64,000 nt of DNA from Vibrio pelagius (GTDB lineage Bacteria > Pseudomonadota > Gammaproteobacteria > Enterobacterales > Vibrionaceae). The stretch spans positions 2,170,001 through 2,234,000 of the forward strand of contig NZ_AP025503.1 in assembly GCF_024347575.1 (NCBI RefSeq). Direction: 5' to 3'. The notes under the pieces are model-generated. The model made no database searches and was not told the DNA's origin. It worked only from the letters and a program-made list of their open reading frames with translations. Both the position numbers and the translations under genes were made by a program. Positions 49,135 through 56,890 of this stretch are shown here, piece by piece; position 1 is the stretch's first letter, and every line of letters begins with the position of its first letter.

Positions 49135-49282
49135 TACCCGCGATTTATCAAACGCCGCAGCCCCGATAAAATGAAAGGTAACAAGCGGCACGAGATTCAA
49201 TTCAAATACGTGAGCTCCCCAACCCTCTGTTTCATGCTCATCTCGAATTTGAATTCAATTATCCCTTAAGAAGGATTATGTA

Positions 49283-50167
49283 ATGGATTTATCAACTCTC
49301 CCTGCTTTAGCCGTGCTTTCAGACAACGTAACAATTGTTGAATATCAAGACGTAAAACTGGTGCGCGTTATTCACGAGAAAGCGAACGCTGCGATCTCTC
49401 TGTTTGGTGGGCATGTTGTTTCTTATCAACCACAAGGGCAACAAGATCTCATTTGGATGAGTCAACAGGCGAAATTTGATGGTAAAACGGCTCTGCGTGG
49501 CGGCATTCCAGTATGTTGGCCTTGGTTTGGTCGTATTGCCGCACCTGCACATGGTTTCGCTCGCAACAGTGAATGGCAACTCATTGAGCACCGTGAAAGC
49601 GAAGTAGGTGTTATCGTAAGCCTAGGCTTGAGCGCTAATGACGACACGCTTGCCGTATGGCCACACCGCTTTGATGCACGCCTTAATGTCGAGATCGGTG
49701 ATGAGTTGAAAGTAACACTAGAGGTGACAAACACTGATTCTCAGCCTTGGAAGTGCTCTGGTGCGCTACATACATACCTTAACATTGGCGATATTCACCA
49801 AGCTAAAACAACCGGGATGGGCTCTGAGTACATTGATAGCCTACAAGATGGCAAAGTATGCCAAGGTGGTGATGAGCTTGTACTCACTGATACTATTGAC
49901 CGTGTTTACACGCAGCCAGAAACCGTTATTTCTGTCGCTGATGCGAAACTTGCGCGCACACTGACTGTTGAAAACCAAGGCCATAACTCTGCGGTATTAT
50001 GGAACCCGTGGGCAGAAGGCGCTGCAGCTATGGGCGACATGCAAGACGACGGCTATCTAACCATGCTATGTGTTGAGTCGACCCTACATGCTCCGAGCAT
50101 CGAACAAGGCAAAGAGCTTCAGCCCGGTGAGAGCCACCAATTGATGACAATTATCGCAGCAAAATAA
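49283..50167 (+). CDS. yeaD: D-hexose-6-phosphate mutarotase YeaD
   Basis: A 294-residue aldose-1-epimerase-like protein that interconverts the anomers of glucose-6-phosphate and related hexose phosphates. Features include LFGGHVVSYQP, LRGGIPVCWPWFG and GFARNSEWQL in the N-terminal half, and VLWNPWAEGA and CVESTLHA near the C-terminus. Its position right after gapA is conserved with E. coli. AAGAAGGA precedes the ATG. Confidence 0.93.
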   Translation: MDLSTLPALAVLSDNVTIVEYQDVKLVRVIHEKANAAISLFGGHVVSYQPQGQQDLIWMSQQAKFDGKTALRGGIPVCWPWFGRIAAPAHGFARNSEWQLIEHRESEVGVIVSLGLSANDDTLAVWPHRFDARLNVEIGDELKVTLEVTNTDSQPWKCSGALHTYLNIGDIHQAKTTGMGSEYIDSLQDGKVCQGGDELVLTDTIDRVYTQPETVISVADAKLARTLTVENQGHNSAVLWNPWAEGAAAMGDMQDDGYLTMLCVESTLHAPSIEQGKELQPGESHQLMTIIAAK

Positions 50168-50254
50168 TTCCCCTATATGGGCTTACTGGCTATCTCTCTG
50201 TTATACACAGCTCACGAGCTAAATAGTAGCTCGACTTATTCCATAAGCCCTATC

Positions 50255-50281
50255 AAGAGCCGTACTGCACGGCTCTTTTTA
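50255..50281 (+). terminator. Terminator after yeaD
   Basis: AAGAGCCGT and ACGGCTCTT pair in a 9-bp stem around ACTGC-like loop bases, followed by a T-run. Confidence 0.85.
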
Positions 50282-50345
50282 TTTCGCCTAATGCGACATT
50301 TTTGATAAACTCGCTGCCCACTTTACTAGCCGCACAGAGAGCGTC

Positions 50346-51161
50346 ATGAACTACCAGTGCCCTTTATGTCACCAATCTCTCACTCAAGTTGATCGAACTT
50401 TCAAGTGTGAGAACAACCACCAATTTGATCTTGCCAAAGAGGGTTACGTCAACTTGATGCCAGCCCACCACAAGCGCTCAAAAGATCCAGGTGACAATAA
50501 AGAGATGATGCAAGCTCGTCGCCGATTCTTAGAAGGTGACCACTACAACCCAATGCGCCAAGCTGTGGTTGCTCTGTGTGAAAATGTATTACCAGTGGAA
50601 AACCCAAATCTATTGGATATTGGCTGTGGTGAAGGCTACTACACCAATGAAATCGCTCTTAAACTCGCGCAGCGTGATCCAAGCATTTACGGCTTAGACA
50701 TCTCTAAGATTGCTATCCGTTATGCCGCTAAGCGCTACCCAGCGGTTAACTTTTCAGTAGCATCGAGCCATAGACTACCTTTCGCTAACAACTGCTTAGA
50801 CGCCGTTCTACGCATCTATGCGCCTTGCAAGGCAGAAGAGTTACAACGAACATTGAAAGAGCAAGGTGTGGTAATTACAGTGACGCCTGCTGGCCGCCAC
50901 CTGTATCAACTGCGTGATGCGATCTATGATGGCGTACGACTGCATGACGAAACACCAGAAATCATCGAAGGATTTACCCTAGAGAGCCAACAGCACCTAA
51001 ACTACATGATGGAGCTTTCAGGTTCGGATGCCTTTGACCTGCTTCAAATGACCCCGTTCGCTTGGAAGGCAACAGAATCATTTAAGCAAGAGTTGATGCA
51101 AAGTGATAGCTACCTGTGCGAGGCCGATTTCATGCTAAGAGTTTATCGTAAACAGAGCTAG
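50346..51161 (+). CDS. rlmA: 23S rRNA (guanine-N1-)-methyltransferase RlmA
   Basis: SAM-dependent enzyme that methylates N1 of G745 in 23S rRNA. The 271-residue protein begins with a zinc-binding domain (YQCPLCHQSL...FKCENNHQFD, residues 1-35) typical of RlmA. The Rossmann methyltransferase motif LLDIGCGEGYYTNEIA follows, then the post-I acidic loop GLDISKIAIRYA. The start at 50346 fits the zinc-finger start. Confidence 0.93.
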   Translation: MNYQCPLCHQSLTQVDRTFKCENNHQFDLAKEGYVNLMPAHHKRSKDPGDNKEMMQARRRFLEGDHYNPMRQAVVALCENVLPVENPNLLDIGCGEGYYTNEIALKLAQRDPSIYGLDISKIAIRYAAKRYPAVNFSVASSHRLPFANNCLDAVLRIYAPCKAEELQRTLKEQGVVITVTPAGRHLYQLRDAIYDGVRLHDETPEIIEGFTLESQQHLNYMMELSGSDAFDLLQMTPFAWKATESFKQELMQSDSYLCEADFMLRVYRKQS

Positions 51162-51236
51162 TTGATATTAATTATCGTTTGCATTGAATTCTCTGTGAGC
51201 CTCATTTAGTATGCTTACTCTTCAAGGAGTTATTCA

Positions 51237-52193
51237 ATGCAACGTATTTTTCTTATTGGCCTAACCGCCCTTCTCACCGCTTGTGCAAATCCGCCTTCCG
51301 AGCAGGCTCAAGGCGACAACAAAGCCGTTTTATCCCCAGTGACTACCTATTACGACTACCAATTCGCTTCTGCAGAAGGGGAGCCGATTGCACTTAACCA
51401 ACTCCCGAGTGCATTGATTGATGCCGATGTGGTTCTAATTGGTGAATGGCATACACACTCTGCTGTACACAGATTCCAGACCGACTTTCTTAAGGCACGT
51501 TTAGCTGACAGCAAAGACGTTGCACTATCCATGGAACAGTTCACACGACAGCACCAAAATGTTATCGACGACTATCTTGCGGGAGAGATCGGTGAACAAG
51601 TTCTCATGTCAGACGCCGCGGCATGGCCAAATTATCAAAGTGACTACCGCCCATTGGTGGAACTTGCGAAGTCGCAAGGTATCGATATCATCGCCGCCAA
51701 TGCTCCAAAGCCAGTTGTTCAGTGTATCGGACGTAACGGAATTGATTACCTAGAAAAATTGACTCCTGAAGAACGCCAATGGATAGCTGACGACGTCAAT
51801 ACTAGTGACAGCCCTTATAAAGAAAAATTCATGGCTTCTATGCACCACGGCACACCTGAACAAACCGAAAAACAATTTGCCGCTCAAGTGACCTGGGATG
51901 AAACCATGGCAGATTCGATTGTAAAATACCTAAATGAAAATCCAGATAAACAAGTCATTCACGTCGCGGGCAAATTTCATATAGAACAAGGCTTAGGTAC
52001 TGCCGCCTCTATTTTACGTCGCAATGCCGATCTGAATGTGGTGGTCATAACTCCGGTCGAATCATTGAGTGATGCTAGCGAAGACTACCAACTGCAAGTT
52101 TTGTCTCCACCAACGCGCTACGTTAAACAAGAAAATCGTATGAAAGCGTACAAGAAACTTTCTCATCGAGGCAAAGGCTTAGAGTGCAAATAG
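51237..52193 (+). CDS. ChaN family lipoprotein
   Basis: A 318-residue lipoprotein with signal peptide and lipobox LTAC (Cys at about 16). The mature part is a ChaN/EreA-like domain with LIGEWHTHSAVHRFQ, QFTRQHQNVIDDYL and HVAGKFHIEQGLG. ChaN-type proteins in Campylobacter bind heme at the outer membrane and aid iron uptake. The heme role is inferred here from the family. AAGGAG precedes the ATG. There is no obvious Fur box upstream. Confidence 0.85.
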   Translation: MQRIFLIGLTALLTACANPPSEQAQGDNKAVLSPVTTYYDYQFASAEGEPIALNQLPSALIDADVVLIGEWHTHSAVHRFQTDFLKARLADSKDVALSMEQFTRQHQNVIDDYLAGEIGEQVLMSDAAAWPNYQSDYRPLVELAKSQGIDIIAANAPKPVVQCIGRNGIDYLEKLTPEERQWIADDVNTSDSPYKEKFMASMHHGTPEQTEKQFAAQVTWDETMADSIVKYLNENPDKQVIHVAGKFHIEQGLGTAASILRRNADLNVVVITPVESLSDASEDYQLQVLSPPTRYVKQENRMKAYKKLSHRGKGLECK

Positions 52194-52229
52194 CCCACGA
52201 ATAACACGGCCACGTAGTTCAACCTAACT

Positions 52230-52336
52230 GAGTATCGGCACAACTATTGCTTATTAATTGGGCAAGCCTAGGTAGAGTAGTAAAACATCACCTCGGTGAT
52301 TAATTACACAAGTTTTTCACTGCTCGGCCGATACTC
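52230..52336 (+). other. Structured leader bounded by 10-bp inverted repeats
   Basis: GAGTATCGGC (52230-52239) and its exact complement GCCGATACTC (52327-52336) could close a 107-base fold with an inner ATCAC-CTCG-GTGAT hairpin (52288-52301). It ends about 28 bases before the next ATG. No known riboswitch family is recognised. Confidence 0.35.
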
Positions 52337-52364
52337 TATATAAGGTGCAACTACGGAGAGTGTT

Positions 52365-52718
52365 ATGACGCCTGTTACCAACAATGCCGCTCAAGCTTAT
52401 AGTCCGGTGAAGAATCAGCCCACAAAAGGTACGCCCGTATCTTCAGAGCCCGCGCCACTTAAGGTTGAGCACAATACCGTTAATCTGTCTGATGAAGGAA
52501 AAGCGCTTCTGGTCGCCCTACAACAGATAGATAAAGAAGCCAAGAAAATCGAAGCTGAAAACGAAACCGTTGGCGACAAAGTTGAATCTTTTGCGCATGG
52601 CGCACTGGGTATGGATCATCCAGACAAAATTGAAGAAGAGGAAGATGGTTCATACTCGGCGGGGCAATATCTGTCCGCAGCGGTAACCATTGGCGGCATA
52701 CTGCTGGCCTTGGTCTAG
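52365..52718 (+). CDS. Hypothetical small protein with C-terminal hydrophobic tail
   Basis: A 117-residue protein that I do not recognise. A Pro/Ala/Thr-rich, disordered N-terminus (1-40) leads to NLSDEGKALLVALQQIDKEAKKIEAE, a helix of the kind seen in small flagellar and regulatory vibrio proteins. An acidic stretch (IEEEEDGS) and a C-terminal hydrophobic segment (residues about 98-117, QYLSAAVTIGGILLALV) follow, which could be a tail anchor. ACGGAGAG precedes the ATG. Codon use looks like that of its neighbours, so it is probably real. Confidence 0.6.
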   Translation: MTPVTNNAAQAYSPVKNQPTKGTPVSSEPAPLKVEHNTVNLSDEGKALLVALQQIDKEAKKIEAENETVGDKVESFAHGALGMDHPDKIEEEEDGSYSAGQYLSAAVTIGGILLALV

Positions 52719-52847
52719 CGCTCTCACCGAACTACCAGCTTTTACTAGAATCACTTTACAGATTTGTCGTTACGACAACATTCCTGATTTGCTCTGAAAA
52801 ACGACTTCACACCATAATTCTGACCTCATTATTATGGAATAAGTCTC

Positions 52848-54734
52848 GTGAAAAACGCCTTTTCGCTTATTGATAAGCCTACTTTTTTCGGTGCCATTGC
52901 ACTACTACTTACGATAGTGTTTCCTTTGATAATGTTCCCTGCACAAGGGGCAGAATGGATTGCTATCGCGAAAACCTTCATGACCGACAAACTCGGTTTC
53001 CTCTATCTAACACTTGGCTTAACGGCCTGTGCTTTCATGGTTTATGTTGTATTCAGTGACATGGGCCAGATCAAGCTAGGTGAAGCCGATGAAGAGCCCG
53101 AGTTTGCCACAGCTTCTTGGGCTGCGATGCTATTTTGTGGTGGCATCGGTGCCAGTATTCTTTACTGGGGCTGTATCGAATGGGCCTATTACTACCAATC
53201 ACCACCTTTTCAACTTGAACCTGGCAGTGAAGAGGCGGTTCGCTGGGCTGCGACCTATGGACTGTTCCACTGGGGACCAATCGCGTGGTCTATTTACTTG
53301 ATCCCAGCTTTGCCAATCGCTTACTTTTTCTATGTGCGTAAACAGCCTGTACTAAAAATTTCCAGTGCGCTAATGCCAGTACTTGGAGAGCACCGCAGTA
53401 AAGGTACTCCAGGCAAGATTGTTGATGTGCTATTCATCTTTGGTCTTTTAGGTGGCGCGGCAACCACACTTGGTCTAGCCGCTCCTCTTATCACCGAAGG
53501 TTTGAATCACCTATTCGGTTTGCCAAAGAACACCCTAACTCAAGCAGGCGTATTACTGATCTGTACCGCAATTTTTGCCTACTCTTCCTACGCTGGCCTT
53601 GAAAAAGGCATCAAGATCCTCAGCAACATCAACTTCTGGGGTGCAATGGGTCTATTGGCATTTGTGCTTGTTGCAGGTCCAACCATCTTTATGTTGGAAA
53701 CTGGGTTGGATTCGATTGGTCGCTTGCTCTCTAACTTCTTCGTTATGGCGACTTGGGCTGAACCTTTTGGTGGCTACGGCACATTTGAAAATACCCATTT
53801 TCCACAAGATTGGACCATCTTCTACTGGGCATGGTGGTTAGTATTCGCCCCGAGCATGGGTTTGTTCGTTGCGCGTATCTCTCGTGGTCGCACAATTAAA
53901 CAGATGGTAACCGGTTCGATCTTTTTTGGATCTTTGGGCTGTTTCTTGTTCTTCATGATTTTGGGTAACTACGGCCTGTCATTACAACTGTCTGGAGACT
54001 TAGACGTGGTCGCGGTACTCAACGAGCATGGCGCAACCAAAGCGATATTCTCGATGCTTGACCAACTGCCAATGAGCACACTGGTTATCGCGGTATTTAC
54101 GCTGTTGTGCATTATCTTCACGGCAACGACTTTTGACTCGATCTCATACATCTTGGCGTCGGTAGTACAAAACAACTTAACAGAAGAGCCTATGCGTTGG
54201 AACCGTCTGTTTTGGGCATTTACACTATCATTCCTGCCAACGATTTTAATGTTCTTAGGTGGACTAAGTACCTTACAGACCGCGGCTATCGTGGGTGGCC
54301 TACCGCTACTAGGGATTTCAGTGATGTTGATGGTTTCTGCCGTTCGTGCGACCAGTCTTGACCTACGCCATCAAGATGACTACATCGAGCCAACAATCAA
54401 CATCGAAGAGCTGCCCGATATCGACCCTTGGTCTGCAGAGGGGATGGCACTGGCTCAGTTTGAGAAAGTGAAAGATGCTGCTCAAGACGCGGCTGAGCTA
54501 GAACGCTCCGCCTACAAAGCGCTGGCAGATGTGAAGAAAAAGATTCGAGCATATGTTCTTGAACAAGGCTCTCAGATGGAAACGCATGAATTGCCAGAAG
54601 AGTTGCAGCAAGCACTGGAGCTTGCTGAGAGCAACCTAACTGCCGCACAAGCGAAGAAACTTGAGTTGTCCGAACAAGCACAGAAAGCTCGTAGTGCGTT
54701 CAATCAAGTGGTTGCAGAACTACCACTTAATTGA
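52848..54734 (+). CDS. BCCT family transporter with long C-terminal coiled coil
   Basis: A 628-residue betaine/carnitine/choline-type transporter with 12 membrane segments (to about 505). Family features are GIGASILYWGCIEWAYYY, WGPIAWSIYLIPALP and the signature WTIFYWAWWLVFAPSMGLFVARISRGRTI (about 325-355; landmarks only). The cytoplasmic tail of about 120 residues is Ala/Glu/Lys-rich and predicted to coil (AQDAAELERSAYKALADV and onwards). Ligand is unknown. Osmoprotectant or amino-acid-like quaternary amine uptake driven by Na+ or H+ is likely. Own terminator. Confidence 0.9.
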   Translation: MKNAFSLIDKPTFFGAIALLLTIVFPLIMFPAQGAEWIAIAKTFMTDKLGFLYLTLGLTACAFMVYVVFSDMGQIKLGEADEEPEFATASWAAMLFCGGIGASILYWGCIEWAYYYQSPPFQLEPGSEEAVRWAATYGLFHWGPIAWSIYLIPALPIAYFFYVRKQPVLKISSALMPVLGEHRSKGTPGKIVDVLFIFGLLGGAATTLGLAAPLITEGLNHLFGLPKNTLTQAGVLLICTAIFAYSSYAGLEKGIKILSNINFWGAMGLLAFVLVAGPTIFMLETGLDSIGRLLSNFFVMATWAEPFGGYGTFENTHFPQDWTIFYWAWWLVFAPSMGLFVARISRGRTIKQMVTGSIFFGSLGCFLFFMILGNYGLSLQLSGDLDVVAVLNEHGATKAIFSMLDQLPMSTLVIAVFTLLCIIFTATTFDSISYILASVVQNNLTEEPMRWNRLFWAFTLSFLPTILMFLGGLSTLQTAAIVGGLPLLGISVMLMVSAVRATSLDLRHQDDYIEPTINIEELPDIDPWSAEGMALAQFEKVKDAAQDAAELERSAYKALADVKKKIRAYVLEQGSQMETHELPEELQQALELAESNLTAAQAKKLELSEQAQKARSAFNQVVAELPLN

Positions 54735-54780
54735 CCTTAGCCATGACGATGTCCACTTGCTTGGACCCTCCTAACTAAGC

Positions 54781-54812
54781 AAAAGGCTCACAGAGATGTG
54801 AGCCTTTTTTTC
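54781..54812 (+). terminator. Terminator after the BCCT gene
   Basis: AAAAGGCTCAC and GTGAGCCTTTT form a perfect 11-bp stem with a 6-base loop, followed by T. It may also serve the convergent YcgN gene. Confidence 0.88.
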
Positions 54813-54836
54813 ATTCTTTTTCGCGAGTAATCAAGA

Positions 54837-55277
54837 CTAAGCGCGATTTGGGTGGTTGATGATGTGGTCTTCCCAATCAACAACATCAATCTCATACACT
54901 ACTTTATTACGTACACTTTCACCCGCAGCGTGCATTGCAGATTTAGAGCCAGTGATCAGTGGGTGCCATTCTGGAAGCGACTTCTCTTCTGATAATAGGC
55001 GATACGCACATGTGTCAGGAAGCCAGTGAAACTCATCAATCTTGTCACGAGTTAACTTCAAACACTCTTCACCCGAGCTAAAGCGATTTGGGTAATCTTT
55101 ACAAGAACACGTCTTACTGTTTAACCAACTACACGCGACGTTGGTGTAGTACACTTCGTCGCTATCTTCATCCATTAGTTTGTGCAGGCAACATTTGCCG
55201 CAGCCATCACAAAGCGATTCCCACTCTTGTTCGGTCATCTGTTCTAGTGATTTTTCTTGCCAAAATGGACTGGTCAT
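54837..55277 (-). CDS. YcgN family cysteine-cluster protein
   Basis: A 146-residue protein of the UPF0260/YcgN family. The motifs [31 protein letters not shown] and CLKLTRD place eight or more cysteines in the pattern C-x2-C-x2-CC...C...C-x-C...C, as expected for a zinc or Fe-S cluster protein. Function unknown. It is divergent from a second, smaller cysteine-cluster gene. Confidence 0.9.
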   Translation of the reverse strand: MTSPFWQEKSLEQMTEQEWESLCDGCGKCCLHKLMDEDSDEVYYTNVACSWLNSKTCSCKDYPNRFSSGEECLKLTRDKIDEFHWLPDTCAYRLLSEEKSLPEWHPLITGSKSAMHAAGESVRNKVVYEIDVVDWEDHIINHPNRA

Positions 55278-55436
55278 AATAGGACTTCTTACTCTTTTAC
55301 TGGGGTGCGTGTTATACCGCTAGCCCACAAAAAGTTCAAGGATAAAAAGTGTTCAGGGGTTAATCACAGACAAAAGCTGTCACAAGCGATAATTTTTGCT
55401 ACTATCGCGCCCCCTGTTTTGACTGAGTATAAATTG

Positions 55437-55685
55437 ATGGAATGTCGTCTAGGTTGTGGTGCCTGCTGTATTGCACCCAGTATTACATCTGCTATTCCTG
55501 GTATGCCAAATGGCAAGCCTGCTGGCGTTCGTTGTATTCAGCTCAATGAACAGAATCTCTGCAAACTATTCGGGCAACCTGAACGCCCAAAAGTGTGTCA
55601 CCAATTTAAGGCGTGCCCAATCATTTGTGGCAAAACAAATCAAGAAGCGCTCGACAATATCACCGAACTCGAAGCCATCACATAG
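55437..55685 (+). CDS. YkgJ family cysteine-cluster protein, short
   Basis: An 82-residue protein with MECRLGCGACCIAPS at the start, then RCIQLNEQNLCKLFG and VCHQFKACPIICGKT. The cysteine pattern is that of the YkgJ/UPF0153 family, which probably binds a metal or Fe-S cluster. The start at 55437 opens the motif directly. A longer upstream reading crosses the region between the two divergent genes and has no ribosome site. The ATG here has only a weak site as well. Function unknown. Confidence 0.85.
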   Translation: MECRLGCGACCIAPSITSAIPGMPNGKPAGVRCIQLNEQNLCKLFGQPERPKVCHQFKACPIICGKTNQEALDNITELEAIT

Positions 55686-55718
55686 CCTCTGTCTCAATAA
55701 AATTGTTAGCTCATGAAC

Positions 55719-55758
55719 AAAAAAGCCGCTGACTTTCTAGATAAGAGAGCAAGCGGCT
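55719..55758 (-). terminator. Terminator after recR
   Basis: AGCCGCT and AGCGGCT form a stem with a long loop, and six T follow on the minus strand. It sits just beyond the recR stop. Confidence 0.65.
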
Positions 55759-55762
55759 GAGA

Positions 55763-56362
55763 TTAGATTTTGTGTCGACCTAATAGTGAGTGAGACAGTG
55801 TGGTGCCATCCACCAACTCTAACTCACCACCGACGGGAACACCGTGAGCAATTCGACTAGCGTTCACTTCATGAGCGCTACACAACTCAGCGATATAGTG
55901 GGCGGTTGCCTCACCTTCTACTGTTGGGTTAGTCGCAAGAATCACTTCTGCAATATCGCCACGGCGCAGACGGTAGTCCAAAACATCGAGACCGATATCG
56001 CTAGGGCCAATACCATCAAGCGGCGATAAGTGCCCCATCAACACGAAGTAACGACCAGAGTACTGACCTGTCGCCTCGATTGCTGCGATGTCTGCAGGGC
56101 TTTCAACCACACATATTTGACCATTTTCTTGACGCTTAGGGTTGGTACAAATATGACAAACATCTTCTTCTGTAAAAGTACGACACTCACTACAGTGGCC
56201 AATTTCTGTCATCGCTTGACCAAGCGCCTCAGCCAATTGCAGGCCGCCTTTTCTATCGCGCTGTAACAAATGAAAGGCCATACGCTGCGCCGACTTGGGA
56301 CCAACCCCAGGTAGACAACGTAAGGCCTCCATCAAATGCTCCAGCATATGACTGGTACGCAT
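55763..56362 (-). CDS. recR: Recombination protein RecR
   Basis: Component of RecFOR, which loads RecA at single-strand gaps. The 199-residue protein has an N-terminal HhH ([19 protein letters not shown]), a C4 zinc finger ([20 protein letters not shown]) and a TOPRIM domain ([21 protein letters not shown]). It is the last gene of the conserved apt-dnaX-ybaB-recR run. Confidence 0.96.
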   Translation of the reverse strand: MRTSHMLEHLMEALRCLPGVGPKSAQRMAFHLLQRDRKGGLQLAEALGQAMTEIGHCSECRTFTEEDVCHICTNPKRQENGQICVVESPADIAAIEATGQYSGRYFVLMGHLSPLDGIGPSDIGLDVLDYRLRRGDIAEVILATNPTVEGEATAHYIAELCSAHEVNASRIAHGVPVGGELELVDGTTLSHSLLGRHKI

Positions 56363-56422
56363 TATTCAACCATTTCAGTTTTTAATTCACGATGCACCTA
56401 GCACATCACTGAGAAAAACGAA

Positions 56423-56752
56423 TTAGAAAGGCATCTTCATACCTGGTGGAAGTTGCATACCACCAGTTACGCCAGCCATTTTCTCTTTTTGAGTCTCTTC
56501 AACACGACGAGCTGCATCGTTGAATGCCGCAGCGATGAGATCTTCAAGCATCTCTTTATCGTCTTCCATTAGGCTTTCATCGATATCAACGCGACGTACA
56601 CTGTGGCTACCAGTGATCGTTACTTTTACTAGGCCAGCACCAGATTCACCGGTTACTTCCATATTTGCGATTTCTTCTTGAAGCTTTTGCATGCGATCTT
56701 GCATTTGCTGGGCTTGCTTCATTAGGTTGCCCATACCACCTTTACCAAACAT
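56423..56752 (-). CDS. ybaB: YbaB/EbfC nucleoid-associated protein
   Basis: A 109-residue dimeric DNA-binding protein of the YbaB/EbfC family, recognised from [29 protein letters not shown] and the C-terminal [13 protein letters not shown] (landmarks). It lies between dnaX and recR, as in nearly all gammaproteobacteria. Confidence 0.95.
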   Translation of the reverse strand: MFGKGGMGNLMKQAQQMQDRMQKLQEEIANMEVTGESGAGLVKVTITGSHSVRRVDIDESLMEDDKEMLEDLIAAAFNDAARRVEETQKEKMAGVTGGMQLPPGMKMPF

Positions 56753-56890
56753 GATAATCTCTCTGGTCTAATTGGTTATAAAATACATTAAGCAATAACT
56801 GACTTAATGGGGGCTGAACCGTTCTGATTCAACCCTATGATACTGTTAATGTGACAAAGGACATATCGCCAATTTTCACACTCGTGATGA

